Assembly (NCBI RefSeq): GCF_036226685.1
Contig: NZ_CP109009.1
Location: 2,232,001-2,296,000, forward strand
Direction: 5' to 3'
Source of the DNA: Streptomyces sp. NBC_00690
GTDB taxonomy: Bacteria; Actinomycetota; Actinomycetes; Streptomycetales; Streptomycetaceae
Length of the DNA: 64,000 nucleotides
Numbering within the stretch: the stretch's first letter is position 1; each line of letters begins with the position of its first letter. Positions 1 to 8,179 of the stretch are shown here, piece by piece. A program made the position numbers and the translations under genes. Under the pieces are notes generated by a model. The model was not told where the DNA came from. It ran no database searches and saw only the letters and a list, made by a program, of their open reading frames with translations.

Positions 1-212
1 AGGGCTGCAACGAAGGACTCATTGATCTGGCGCAGCGCGGCGATCAGCAGTTCATCGAGGGAGGCGAAGTGGTACGTCGTGGAGCCGAGCGGCACATCCG
101 CCGCTGCGGCCACCGTGCGGTGGCTGAGGGCGGTGATACCGCCCTCGCCAACGATCCGGATCGCGGCGTCGATGATGCGTTGCCGTCGCTCCGGGTCATG
201 GCGTCGGGCCAT
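1..212 (-). CDS. TetR-family repressor, N-terminal part (cut by window edge)
   Basis: Only the first 70 residues are in the window; the gene runs off the left edge. It starts MARRHDPERRQRIIDAA and has the classic TetR helix-turn-helix at about residues 28-55, ending in the family hallmark GSTTYHFAS. The ATG at 212 shares one base with the TGA of the upstream SMR pump gene (TGATG), so the two are co-transcribed and probably translationally coupled. A repressor directly behind a small drug pump usually controls that pump. The tandem palindromes at the pump start are the obvious target, but this is inference. The ligand-binding C-terminal domain is not visible. Confidence 0.9.
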   Translation of the reverse strand, partial: MARRHDPERRQRIIDAAIRIVGEGGITALSHRTVAAAADVPLGSTTYHFASLDELLIAALRQINESFVAA

Positions 213-532
213 CAGTGGGCTCCGCCGAGGTTGAGCACCATGACGCCTGCGATCACCAGGCCAATGCCAGCGAACTTGGCCAGGCTGACGGTCTCCCCCA
301 GGAAGATCATTCCGATGCCGGCGACGGCCGCCGTGCCCACGCCCGCCCAGATCGCGTACGCGGTGCCCACGGAGAGGGTCTTCAGGGTCTGGGCCAGGAG
401 GGAGAAGGCGAGCAGATACCCGAGGACGGTCAGGATCGAGGGCCAGAGCCGGGTGAAGCCTTCGCTGTACTTCATGGCGGTGGTGCCGGCCACCTCGGCG
501 ACGATGGCCGCGGCCAGGAGTGCGTATCCCAT
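212..532 (-). CDS. SMR-family multidrug efflux protein (EmrE/QacE type)
   Basis: Small multidrug resistance transporter of about 106 residues with four predicted transmembrane helices. As a dimer it exports cationic lipophilic drugs in exchange for protons. The membrane glutamate of helix 1 is present in AEVAGTTAMKYSEGFTRLWP, and the helix 3 motif is GTAYAIWAGVG, both close to EmrE. ATG at 532 is chosen over a TTG at 550: there is no Shine-Dalgarno, but a TACGCT hexamer ends 7 bases before the ATG, so the mRNA is probably leaderless. It is followed directly by the TetR gene. The split from the related SugE guanidinium exporters rests on the EmrE-like motifs only. Confidence 0.92.
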   Translation of the reverse strand: MGYALLAAAIVAEVAGTTAMKYSEGFTRLWPSILTVLGYLLAFSLLAQTLKTLSVGTAYAIWAGVGTAAVAGIGMIFLGETVSLAKFAGIGLVIAGVMVLNLGGAH

Positions 533-571
533 GTGTACGAGCGTACACAAGGATGCGTACGCCCGTACACA
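533..571. promoter_or_regulatory. two tandem palindromes, probable TetR operator over the SMR promoter
   Basis: 533-548 is a perfect inverted repeat GTGTACG-AG-CGTACAC. 554-571 is a second, TGCGTACG-CC-CGTACACA, with one mismatch. Their centres are 22 bp apart, about two helical turns. The first begins at the base before the SMR ATG and covers the likely -10 hexamer (TACGCT, minus strand, 545-540). This fits a repressor bound as two dimers on one DNA face. Assignment to the adjacent TetR protein is inference. Confidence 0.7.
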
Positions 572-1026
572 TCATGCTCCCTTCGCGCGGATCGCAACCG
601 GGGACGGCGATCGGTCCGTCCGAGCCTTCAACGGCGAAGCGCACCGGAAACGGCTCCGCACTCCGAGTACAGGACACGGGAGACCCAGTGGCAGACGACA
701 CCCGCGCAGAGGGACACGGGTCCGCACCCCCGCCTCGGCCACCCCACCCGGGAGTGATCCCGTGGGCGCCCCTGAGCGTCGGCGATGTCCTCGGTGGAGC
801 GCTCACCACGATGCACCGCACGGAGCAGCTGGGACCCGCCCTCGCGGCAGCGGCATGGGCAGGGACCGATGACACCGAACGCCTTTGGCCCTAGGAGCGC
901 ATACCGCGATCGCACATATGGGCCCGGAGCGTGCACACGACAACGGCCGCACCCACCGGTCACTCCGGTCGGTACGGCCGTTCCCGCTGCACGGGATGTA
1001 CGGGTGAGGTACAGGTGGCGTACGGG
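551..1026. other. intergenic region with promoter palindrome and gene remnant
   Basis: Between the SMR gene and the 3' end of sufT. It holds the second TetR-type palindrome at its left end and the decayed frame at 688-894. The remaining 130 bases before sufT contain GTAC-rich short repeats but no clear terminator hairpin and no gene I can support. Confidence 0.5.
688..894 (+). pseudogene. remnant of a proline-rich DUF7847-like membrane protein gene
   Basis: A 68-codon frame with a plausible GTG start and GGGAG ribosome binding site. Its middle part (HPGVIPWAPLSVGDVLGGAL) resembles the conserved block just before the first membrane helix of a common Streptomyces membrane family, usually written PGVIPLRPLGVGEILDGA, preceded as here by a Gly/Pro-rich stretch. 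The family proteins are several hundred residues long. Here the frame stops about 30 residues after the block, and no membrane segments follow in any frame before sufT. I read it as a 5' fragment of a deleted gene. The match is from memory of the family, and the fragment could still be expressed. Confidence 0.45.
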
Positions 1027-1365
1027 TCAGACGTTGAAGCCCAGTGCGCGCAGCTGCTCGCGCCCATCGTCAGTGATCTTGTCCGGGCCCCACGGCGGCA
1101 TCCACACCCAGTTGATCTTCAGCTCATTCACGATGCCGTCCGTCGCCGACTTCGCCTGGTCCTCGATCACATCGGTGAGCGGACAGGCCGCCGACGTCAG
1201 CGTCATGTCGAGCGTGGCGATATTGGCGTCGTCGATGTGAATGCCATAGATCAGCCCGAGGTTGACGACGTCGATGCCCAGTTCGGGGTCGACCACGTCG
1301 TACAGCGCCTCGCGGACTTCTTCCTCGGAGGCCGGCTTGAGCGCGGCTCCTGTGTTCTCGGTCAT
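1027..1365 (-). CDS. sufT: SufT/DUF59 (MIP18-family) Fe-S assembly factor
   Basis: 112-residue MIP18-family protein that helps mature or deliver Fe-S clusters to client proteins in the cytoplasm. The hallmark DPELGIDVVNLGLIY lies at residues 26-40, and the conserved reactive cysteine is C61 in TSAACPLTD. The length is typical. It is the last gene of the suf operon; its ATG overlaps the sufU stop by 4 bases (1362-1365), so translation is coupled. Often annotated as 'metal-sulfur cluster assembly factor'. PaaD proteins share the fold, but no phenylacetate genes are nearby. Confidence 0.94.
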   Translation of the reverse strand: MTENTGAALKPASEEEVREALYDVVDPELGIDVVNLGLIYGIHIDDANIATLDMTLTSAACPLTDVIEDQAKSATDGIVNELKINWVWMPPWGPDKITDDGREQLRALGFNV

Positions 1366-1826
1366 GCCGTCTTCCTCTCAGGGCCGTCGCCCAGCGCCTG
1401 CGCGGTCGCGTCCTTCCACGCCATCCAGCTCAATAGCGCGCACTTGACCCGCGCCGGGTACTTGGAGACACCGGCGAACGCGACCGCGTCCTCCAGTACC
1501 TCTTCCATCGCTTCGTCCGGCTCGATCTTGCCCTTGGACTGCATCAGCTCCAGGAACGTGGCCTGGATCTTCTGCGCCTCGGCCAGTTCCTTGCCGACCA
1601 GCAGCTCGTTGAGGACGGACGCGCTGGCCTGGCTGATGGAACAGCCCTGGCCCTCGTAGGACACGTCCGCGACCCGGGAGCCGTCGTACTTCACCCGCAG
1701 GGTGATCTCGTCGCCGCAGGTCGGATTGACGTGGTGCACCTCGGCATCGCCATCACGCAGACCGCGCCCGTGCGGGTGCTTGTAATGGTCCAGGATGACT
1801 TCCTGGTACATCGAATCAAGCTTCAC
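1362..1826 (-). CDS. sufU: SufU, zinc-dependent sulfur acceptor of the SUF system
   Basis: 154 residues, IscU/SufU fold. In Gram-positive bacteria SufU takes persulfide sulfur from SufS using a zinc-exchange mechanism and passes it to the SufBCD scaffold. The metal and sulfur ligands are visible: C37 and D39 (NPTCGDE), C62 (GQGCSISQ) and C129 (VKCALLSW). The insertion between the second and third cysteine sites is of SufU type rather than IscU type. It lies 13 bases after sufS and overlaps sufT by 4 bases. Confidence 0.96.
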   Translation of the reverse strand: MKLDSMYQEVILDHYKHPHGRGLRDGDAEVHHVNPTCGDEITLRVKYDGSRVADVSYEGQGCSISQASASVLNELLVGKELAEAQKIQATFLELMQSKGKIEPDEAMEEVLEDAVAFAGVSKYPARVKCALLSWMAWKDATAQALGDGPERKTA

Positions 1827-1839
1827 AGCAACAACCGCC

Positions 1840-3108
1840 CTACCCGAAGAATTGTCGGACGTGCTCCAGCCCGTCGATCAGCGCATCGACCTCTCCGGGC
1901 GTGGAGTACAGATAGAACGACGCCCGGGTGGTCGCGGGAATTCCATAGCGCAGGCACACCGGCCGCGCGCAGTGGTGCCCGACCCGGACCGCGATGCCCT
2001 GCTCGTCGAGGACCTGGCCCACGTCATGGGGGTGGATGTCCCCCAGTGTGAAGGAGATCGCCGCACCCCGCTCCTCGGCCGTGTTCGGGCCGATGATGCG
2101 CAGGTCGGGGACCTCAAGCAGCCGCTTCACCGCATACTCGGTGATCGCGTGCTCATGGGCGGCGATCTTGTCCATGCCGATCGCATTGAGGTAGTCCACG
2201 GCCGCCCCAAGGCCGACGGCTTGGGCGATCGGGGGCGTACCCGCCTCGAACTTGTGGGGCGCCGGCGCGTAGGTCGAGGAGTGCATGGAGACGGTCTCGA
2301 TCATCTCGCCGCCACCGAGGAACGGCGGCAGGTCCTCCAGCAGTTCCTGCCGTCCCCACAGCACACCGATGCCGGTGGGCGCGCACATCTTGTGGCCGGT
2401 GAAGGCCACGAAGTCGGCCTGGAGCGCCTGGACGTCGAGCGGCATATGGGGCGCCGCCTGCGAGGCGTCGATCAGGACCAGTGCGCCGACCTGCTGGGCG
2501 CGGCGCACGATGGCGTCGACCGGGTTGTGGGTGCCCAGGATGTTGGAGACCAGCACAAAGGAGACGATCTTCGTCTTCTCGGTGATGATCTCCTCGATGT
2601 TGGAGAGGTCGAGATGACCGTCGTCGGTGAGCCCGAACCACTTCAGCTTGGCGCCGGTGCGCTGCGCGAGCAGCTGCCACGGCACGATGTTGGAGTGGTG
2701 CTCCATCTCGGTGATGACGATCTCGGTGTCGCTGTCCACGCGGTAGGGCTCATCGGCCCAGCCGAGCATGTTGGCGACGAGGTTCAGCGACTCCGAGGCG
2801 TTCTTGGTGAAGATGACCTCGTCGCGGCTGGGCGCGTTGATGAACGACGCCACCTTGTCACGGGCGCCCTCGTACAGTGCCGTGGCCTCTTCGGCGAGCA
2901 CATGGACGCCGCGGTGCACATTGGCGTGGTGCTGCTCGTAGTAGTCGGTGATCGCATCGATCACCTGGCGCGGCTTCTGCGAGCTGGCGGCGCTGTCGAG
3001 GTAGACCAGCTTCTTGCCGTCGTGGATGACCCGATCCAGGATCGGGAAGTCCTTGCGGATCGATTCCGTGTCGAGGAGGCCGTCAAGCCCCTGCCGGACA
3101 GTGGTCAC
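1840..3108 (-). CDS. sufS: cysteine desulfurase SufS
   Basis: 422-residue class II (SufS-type) PLP enzyme that removes sulfur from L-cysteine to give alanine and an enzyme persulfide, the sulfur source of the SUF pathway. The PLP lysine is K240 in FTGHKMCAPTG, and the persulfide cysteine is C380 in RVGHHCARPVC. The short cysteine loop is the SufS form. The ATG at 3108 begins MTTVRQGLDG. It lies 88 bases downstream of sufC in the same operon, with sufU next. Confidence 0.97.
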   Translation of the reverse strand: MTTVRQGLDGLLDTESIRKDFPILDRVIHDGKKLVYLDSAASSQKPRQVIDAITDYYEQHHANVHRGVHVLAEEATALYEGARDKVASFINAPSRDEVIFTKNASESLNLVANMLGWADEPYRVDSDTEIVITEMEHHSNIVPWQLLAQRTGAKLKWFGLTDDGHLDLSNIEEIITEKTKIVSFVLVSNILGTHNPVDAIVRRAQQVGALVLIDASQAAPHMPLDVQALQADFVAFTGHKMCAPTGIGVLWGRQELLEDLPPFLGGGEMIETVSMHSSTYAPAPHKFEAGTPPIAQAVGLGAAVDYLNAIGMDKIAAHEHAITEYAVKRLLEVPDLRIIGPNTAEERGAAISFTLGDIHPHDVGQVLDEQGIAVRVGHHCARPVCLRYGIPATTRASFYLYSTPGEVDALIDGLEHVRQFFG

Positions 3109-3196
3109 AGCCTTCCCCTTCCACTTTCATTGCCGCCCGCGAGGCGCACCCGCCCGCGGCAGATCAGCTGCGGGCCGGTGGCCTCGCGTGCGTCGC

Positions 3197-3961
3197 TCAC
3201 TGGGATACGCCGTCCTTGGTGTAAGCCTCGTAGCCTTCGGCCTCCAGCTTGTCCGCCAGCTCGGGGCCGCCGGACTCGGCGATCCGACCGTTGGCGAACA
3301 CGTGGACGTGGTCCGGCTTGATGTAGCGCAGGATGCGCGTGTAGTGGGTGATGAGCAGGGTGCCCACCTCGCCGGACTCGCGGACGCGGTTGACGCCCTC
3401 GGACACGACGCGCAGCGCGTCCACGTCGAGGCCGGAGTCCGTCTCGTCGAGGATGGCGATCTTCGGCTTGAGCAGCTCCAGCTGGAGGATCTCGTGGCGC
3501 TTCTTCTCACCGCCGGAGAAGCCCTCGTTGACGTTGCGCTCGGCGAAGGCGGGGTCCATGTGGAGGCGCTCCATGGTCTCCCGGACCTCCTTCACCCACG
3601 TACGCAGCTTGGGTGCTTCACCGCGCATCGCGGTGGCGGAGGTGCGCAGGAAGTTGGAGACCGAGACACCCGGGATCTCGACGGGGTACTGCATGGCGAG
3701 GAAGACGCCGGCACGCGCCCGCTCGTCCACGCTCATCTCCAGGACGTCTTCGCCGTCCAGGGTGACCGTGCCACTGGTGATCTGGTACTTGGGGTGGCCG
3801 GCGAGCGAGTAGGCGAGGGTGGACTTGCCGGAGCCGTTGGGGCCCATGATGGCGTGGGTCTCGCCCTGCTTCACGGTCAGGTCGACGCCTTTGAGGATCT
3901 CCCGGGAGCCGTTGTCGGCCTCGACGGAGACGTGCAGGTCGCGGATTTCAAGCGTTGCCAT
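3197..3961 (-). CDS. sufC: SUF system ATPase SufC
   Basis: 254-residue cytosolic ABC-type ATPase that drives conformational changes of the SufBCD scaffold. Walker A is GPNGSGKST at residues 40-48. The signature FSGGEKKRHE and the Walker B region ILDETDSGLD, which has the SufC-specific DSGLD, follow. ATG 3961 (MATLEIRDLH) gives the normal length; a longer upstream reading only overlaps the Rieske gene. The preceding Rieske gene ends 7 bases upstream. Confidence 0.97.
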   Translation of the reverse strand: MATLEIRDLHVSVEADNGSREILKGVDLTVKQGETHAIMGPNGSGKSTLAYSLAGHPKYQITSGTVTLDGEDVLEMSVDERARAGVFLAMQYPVEIPGVSVSNFLRTSATAMRGEAPKLRTWVKEVRETMERLHMDPAFAERNVNEGFSGGEKKRHEILQLELLKPKIAILDETDSGLDVDALRVVSEGVNRVRESGEVGTLLITHYTRILRYIKPDHVHVFANGRIAESGGPELADKLEAEGYEAYTKDGVSQ

Positions 3962-3968
3962 GGGTGAC

Positions 3969-4286
3969 TCAGGACTCCTGGGTGATGGAGACGAGCACAT
4001 CGTCCCCTTGGATCTGTACGGGGTATACGGGGACGGGGCGCGTCGCGGGCAGTCCGGACGGGTTGCCGGTACGAAGGTCAAAGGCGGAACCGTGCAGCCA
4101 ACACTCGATCTGGCAGTCCTCCACCTCGCCCTCGGACAGCGAGACGTTCGCATGGGAGCAGATGTCGTTGATCGCGAAGACTTCGCCCTCGGTGCGAACG
4201 ACAGAGATCGCGGTGCCATCGAGTTCCACCCGCTTGGGGGTGTCGTCCTCAAGCTCGCTCAGCCCACAGGCGCGGACGAAACTCAT
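3969..4286 (-). CDS. Rieske-type [2Fe-2S] ferredoxin of the suf operon
   Basis: 105-residue soluble Rieske protein resembling the small subunits of non-heme dioxygenases and nitrite reductases. The cluster ligands are C43-x-H45 and C62-x-x-H65 (DICSHAN and CWLHGSAF). No signal peptide or membrane helix is present, so it works in the cytoplasm. Its ATG overlaps the sufD stop by 4 bases, and it sits between sufD and sufC. An electron-supply role in cluster assembly is plausible from the position but is inference. Confidence 0.92.
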   Translation of the reverse strand: MSFVRACGLSELEDDTPKRVELDGTAISVVRTEGEVFAINDICSHANVSLSEGEVEDCQIECWLHGSAFDLRTGNPSGLPATRPVPVYPVQIQGDDVLVSITQES

Positions 4287-5467
4287 GCGACCGACGCCTC
4301 CAACTCCTGCTCAATCTTGGTGATCAGGCGCTCTTCGACATCCGGCAGACCAATCTGCTGGACCAGCTCGGCGAAGAAGCCACGGACCACCAGACGGCGG
4401 GCGTCCTGCTCGGGGATGCCACGGGCCATCAGATAGAAGAGCTGCTCGTCGTCAAACCGACCGGTGGCGCTGGCGTGGCCGGCACCGACGATCTCGCCGG
4501 TCTCGATCTCCAGGTTGGGCACGGAGTCGACGCGTGCACCATCGGTAAGGACGAGGTTGCGGTTCATCTCGTAGGTGTCGGTGCCCTCGGCCATCACCCG
4601 GATCAGGACATCGCCGATCCACACCGCATGGGCGTCCTGGCCCTGGAGCGCGCCCTTGTAGACCGCGTTGGACTTGTTGTGCGGGTTGTTGTGGTCGACG
4701 AGGAGGCGGTGCTCCTGGTGCTGGCCCTGGTCGGTGAAGTAGAGGCCGAACAGCTCGGCCTCCCCACCGGTGGACGCGTACGAGACGCGCGGGTGGAGGC
4801 GGACCAGGTCCCCGCCGAAGGTGACCACGACGGACTTGAACGAGGCGTCCCGGCCGATCAGCGCATTGTGCTGGGCCACGTGGACGGCCTTGTCGTCCCA
4901 GTCCTGTACGGAGACGACGGTGAGCTTGGCGCCGTCACCGATGAGGTAGTCGACGTTGGAGGCGAGAACCGCATCGCCCGTGTGGTCGATGACGACGACC
5001 GCCTCGGCGAACGCGCCGAGTTCGATCACCTGGTGGCCGAAGGCGGTGCCGCCCTCGCCGTGAACGGCGACGCGGATCGGCTCGGTGAGCACCTTCTCCT
5101 TGGGCACGGTGACGACCGACGCCTGCTCGAAGGAGGAGTACGCCTGCGCGGCGACCCGGTCCACCGGGATACCGGCCTTGCCGAGCCGCGCGTCGTCACG
5201 ACCCACGGTCTCGACGATGACGCCGTCGGGCGCGTCGATGACGACCTTCACTCCGCCGCCGTTCGCAACGGCGGTGCCGTTGTGCAGCCCGCCGAGCCGG
5301 TCGAGGGGCGTGAAGCGCCACTCCTCCTCACGGCCGTGCGGGACCGGGAAGTCCGCCACGTCGTACGACGGGGGCGCACTCATACGGGTGGCGACGGTCG
5401 ACTCGGCGGCCACCGCGATCGCGCCGGCGGTGGTGGACCCCGCCGGAATGTTCTGAGCCTCAGCCAT
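4283..5467 (-). CDS. sufD: SUF scaffold subunit SufD
   Basis: 394-residue scaffold protein forming the SufB-SufC2-SufD complex on which Fe-S clusters are built. The C-terminal core carries the SufB/D signature (GRFDDEQLFYLMARGIPEQD) and the family beta-helix. Start ATG 5467 (MAEAQNIPAG) is chosen: an upstream in-frame extension to 5530 reads as non-conserved sequence. It follows sufB after about 98 bases and overlaps the Rieske gene by 4 bases. Confidence 0.95.
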   Translation of the reverse strand: MAEAQNIPAGSTTAGAIAVAAESTVATRMSAPPSYDVADFPVPHGREEEWRFTPLDRLGGLHNGTAVANGGGVKVVIDAPDGVIVETVGRDDARLGKAGIPVDRVAAQAYSSFEQASVVTVPKEKVLTEPIRVAVHGEGGTAFGHQVIELGAFAEAVVVIDHTGDAVLASNVDYLIGDGAKLTVVSVQDWDDKAVHVAQHNALIGRDASFKSVVVTFGGDLVRLHPRVSYASTGGEAELFGLYFTDQGQHQEHRLLVDHNNPHNKSNAVYKGALQGQDAHAVWIGDVLIRVMAEGTDTYEMNRNLVLTDGARVDSVPNLEIETGEIVGAGHASATGRFDDEQLFYLMARGIPEQDARRLVVRGFFAELVQQIGLPDVEERLITKIEQELEASVA

Positions 5468-5565
5468 GGCTGTCGTCGTGCTCTCTCTCTGCCTTCGGGT
5501 CAAGGATTCAGTCGCATGTGGGGCGGGCACGGATGCGCCCGCCCCGGCGGTGAGGGGGGTCGGGG

Positions 5566-6987
5566 TCAGCCGACCGATCCCTCCATCTGGAGCTCGATCA
5601 GCCGGTTGAGCTCCAACGCGTACTCCATCGGCAGTTCCTTGGCGATCGGCTCGACGAAGCCGCGCACGATCATCGCCATGGCCTCGAACTCGGTCATGCC
5701 GCGGCTCATCAGGTAGAAGAGCTGGTCCTCGGAGACCTTGGAGACGGTCGCCTCGTGTCCCATGGAGACGTCGTCCTCGCGGACGTCGACGTAGGGGTAG
5801 GTGTCCGAACGCGAGATGGTGTCGACCAGCAGGGCGTCACAGAGCACGTTGGACTTGGAGCCGGGTGCGCCCTCGCCGATCTCGATCAGACCACGGTAGG
5901 AGGTACGGCCGCCGCCTCGCGCCACCGACTTGGAGACGATGTTGGAGGAGGTGTTCGGGGCCATGTGGACCATCTTGGCGCCGGCGTCCTGGTGCTGCCC
6001 CTCGCCCGCGAAGGCGATGGACAGGGTCTCGCCCTTGGCGTGCTCGCCCATCAGGTAGACGGCCGGGTACTTCATGGTCACCTTCGAGCCGATGTTGCCG
6101 TCGACCCACTCCATGGTGGCGCCCTCGTACGCGACGGCGCGCTTGGTGACCAGGTTGTAGACGTTGTTCGACCAGTTCTGGATCGTCGTGTAGCGGCACC
6201 GGCCGCCCTTCTTGACGATGATCTCCACCACGGCGCTGTGCAGCGAGTCCGAGGAGTAGATGGGCGCGGTACAACCCTCGACGTAGTGGACGTAGGCGTC
6301 CTCGTCGACGATGATCAGCGTCCGCTCGAACTGGCCCATGTTCTCCGTGTTGATACGGAAGTACGCCTGGAGCGGGATGTCGACGTGGACACCCTTCGGC
6401 ACGTAGATGAACGAGCCGCCGGACCACACCGCCGTGTTCAGCGAGGCGAACTTGTTGTCGCCGACCGGGATGATGGTGCCGAAGTACTCCTGGAAGAGCT
6501 CGGGGTGCTCCTTCAGCGCGGTGTCGGTGTCGAGGAAGATGACGCCCTGCTCCTCCAGGTCCTCACGGATCTGGTGGTAGACGACCTCGGACTCGTACTG
6601 CGCGGCGACACCGGCGACCAGGCGCTGCTTCTCCGCCTCCGGGATGCCCAGCCGGTCGTACGTGTTCTTGATGTCCTCGGGCAGGTCCTCCCAGGAGGCC
6701 GCCTGCTTCTCCGTGGAGCGCACGAAGTACTTGATGTTGTCGAAGTCGATGCCCGACAGATCCGAGCCCCAGTTCGGCATGGGCTTCTTGTCGAACAGCC
6801 GCAGCCCCTTCAGGCGCAGCTTCAGCATCCACTCCGGCTCGTTCTTCTTCGCCGAAATGTCGCGGACGACGGCCTCGGAGAGGCCACGCTTGGCCGTCGC
6901 GCCTGCCGCGTCGGAGTCGGCCCAGCCGAACTCGTACGTACCCAGCCCTTCCAGTTCGGGGTGGGCAGTCTCCGTGGGGAGAGTCAT
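5566..6987 (-). CDS. sufB: SUF scaffold subunit SufB
   Basis: 473 residues, the normal length for SufB. It is the main scaffold subunit, where the nascent Fe-S cluster forms at the SufB-SufD interface. Conserved blocks include [19 protein letters not shown], the [20 protein letters not shown] region and the [20 protein letters not shown]-terminal motif. No intein is present, unlike in some mycobacterial SufB proteins. The ATG overlaps the sufR stop by 4 bases (6984-6987). Confidence 0.97.
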   Translation of the reverse strand: MTLPTETAHPELEGLGTYEFGWADSDAAGATAKRGLSEAVVRDISAKKNEPEWMLKLRLKGLRLFDKKPMPNWGSDLSGIDFDNIKYFVRSTEKQAASWEDLPEDIKNTYDRLGIPEAEKQRLVAGVAAQYESEVVYHQIREDLEEQGVIFLDTDTALKEHPELFQEYFGTIIPVGDNKFASLNTAVWSGGSFIYVPKGVHVDIPLQAYFRINTENMGQFERTLIIVDEDAYVHYVEGCTAPIYSSDSLHSAVVEIIVKKGGRCRYTTIQNWSNNVYNLVTKRAVAYEGATMEWVDGNIGSKVTMKYPAVYLMGEHAKGETLSIAFAGEGQHQDAGAKMVHMAPNTSSNIVSKSVARGGGRTSYRGLIEIGEGAPGSKSNVLCDALLVDTISRSDTYPYVDVREDDVSMGHEATVSKVSEDQLFYLMSRGMTEFEAMAMIVRGFVEPIAKELPMEYALELNRLIELQMEGSVG

Positions 6988-7766
6988 GCGGGGTTCCTCC
7001 CGGCCGTGCTTCCAGATGCTGACGGTGTGGTGGTCTGTGAGCTCCCGTGACCGGCCGGATAGGGCCGATTGCGCGGGATGAACGTCGTACAGACACCGTC
7101 GCCGTGGGCGATGGTGGCCAGACGCTGTACATGGGTGCCGAGCAGACGGGAGAAGAACTCCGTCTCTGCCTCACACAGCTGTGGGTAGCGCTCGGCTACA
7201 TGAGCGACCGGGCAGTGGTGCTGGCAGAGCTGTTCGCCCTGCTGGGGGCCCGGCGCGCTGCGCGCCGTAGCAGCGTACCCGTCGACGCTGAGGGCCTTCG
7301 CAAGCGCTTCGGTGCGCCCCTCGGGGGGCGCGGCCTCGACGGCCTTGCGATAGGGCTCGGCCTGGCCCTCGATCCGATCGCGTGCGAATGCCGCGACGGC
7401 CGCTTCTCCTGCCGCTCCGCCGCCCGCGGCCTTCTCGATCCAGCGGAGGGCGTCCACGGCCAGCAAGTCGTACGACTGGTCGAAGGCGTCCCGACCGCAG
7501 GCGGTCAGGGCGAACACTTTGGCGGGCCTGCCCCGGGTGCGGGCGCCGTAGATCCGCTGTTCGCGGGGTTCGACGACGTTCTCCGCGACGAGGGTGTCGA
7601 GGTGTCGGCGGACGGCTGCCTGGGTGAGTCCCAGACGGCCGGCCAGGTCGGCGACGGTGGACGGGCCGTGGTCCAGGACGGACCGCGCGACCCGGTTGCG
7701 CGTCGGATGATCCCCACGCGTTCCGGTCGCAAGTTCCTCCCTGAGGGACTCGCCAACGTTTTTCAC
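6984..7766 (-). CDS. sufR: SufR-type Fe-S sensing transcriptional regulator of the suf operon
   Basis: 260 residues. A winged helix-turn-helix lies at about residues 36-60 ([20 protein letters not shown]), followed by a regulatory domain with a cysteine cluster near the C-terminus, C-x3-C-x12-C (LCQHHC...QLCEAE), which fits a [4Fe-4S] sensing site. The protein represses suf when clusters are plentiful. Start GTG 7766 ([11 protein letters not shown]) is chosen because the frame upstream is not conserved-looking and a 14-bp palindrome ends at this codon. It is the first gene of the operon and overlaps sufB by 4 bases. Confidence 0.92.
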   Translation of the reverse strand: MKNVGESLREELATGTRGDHPTRNRVARSVLDHGPSTVADLAGRLGLTQAAVRRHLDTLVAENVVEPREQRIYGARTRGRPAKVFALTACGRDAFDQSYDLLAVDALRWIEKAAGGGAAGEAAVAAFARDRIEGQAEPYRKAVEAAPPEGRTEALAKALSVDGYAATARSAPGPQQGEQLCQHHCPVAHVAERYPQLCEAETEFFSRLLGTHVQRLATIAHGDGVCTTFIPRNRPYPAGHGSSQTTTPSASGSTAGRNPA

Positions 7767-7779
7767 AACACCATTGTTG
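7766..7779. promoter_or_regulatory. 14-bp palindrome CAACA-N4-TGTTG at the sufR start (candidate SufR operator)
   Basis: CAACACCATTGTTG is a perfect inverted repeat whose last base overlaps the GTG start of sufR. It fits the CAAC-N6-GTTG pattern that I recall being reported for SufR in Streptomyces avermitilis; this is from memory. The position suits autorepression of the sufR-BDCSUT operon. Confidence 0.65.
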
Positions 7780-7838
7780 CGTAATTCCGCTGGACGTGAC
7801 AACCGCCGTCCGGGCGCAGGGGCGGTGCGCTTCATCAC

Positions 7839-7852
7839 TTAGGGTTACCTAA
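7839..7852. promoter_or_regulatory. inverted repeat TTAGG-N4-CCTAA upstream of sufR
   Basis: A 14-bp dyad lying 73 bases upstream of the sufR start in a locally AT-rich stretch. TTAGG/CCTAA half-sites are also found in the iron boxes of the DtxR/IdeR-type regulators (DmdR in Streptomyces), so iron control of suf is possible. The spacing is shorter than the usual 19-bp iron box. Confidence 0.35.
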
Positions 7853-8167
7853 TTAGCCCACTCGCCAACGGTTGATCAAACCTACTCTGGCCAGGCATTT
7901 TACCGGATATTCAGCCCCTGAATCGGGACGCTCGGTGACCTTGATCGTATCCAAGGGGAATTTTTCGAAAGAGGGCCGAAAGCGCAGGTCCAGCCTTCGC
8001 CGCTGCCGATTCCTCGGGAAGATCCGCCATCGGGGCGGAGGAATCCGCTCCGCGGCCGTGGACCCGGCAGAAGGGCGAGGGAACTCCAGAAGTTCATTTC
8101 GGCTGGTATTCGCCCCTCGGCATTCGCTCTCCCCGGGGGCGCGCTCCGAGGAGAGTGAGCACCCGCC

Positions 8168-8173
8168 TAGACT
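8168..8173 (+). promoter_or_regulatory. -10 hexamer TAGACT of a probable leaderless promoter
   Basis: TAGACT fits TANNNT and ends 6 bases before ATG 8180. There is no Shine-Dalgarno between them, so transcription probably begins at the start codon. Confidence 0.5.
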
Positions 8174-8179
8174 CCGCAT

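Larger units (their letters stand above)
7767..8179. other. divergent intergenic region between suf and the ABC exporter
   Basis: 413 bases without a supported gene. Near sufR lie the CAAC-N6-GTTG palindrome and, at 7839-7852, a second inverted repeat TTAGG-GTTA-CCTAA in an AT-richer patch. At the right end is a TAGACT hexamer (8168-8173) 6 bases before the ATG of the ATPase gene. A 114-codon frame (7872-8216) crosses into the ATPase gene and has no recognisable protein character. Confidence 0.55.

Noticed and set aside
1795..3321. 508-codon plus-strand frame across sufU/sufS
   Set aside because: Shadow of the minus-strand genes: low-complexity Arg/Asp/Val composition and no domain, while the opposite strand encodes clear SufS and SufU.
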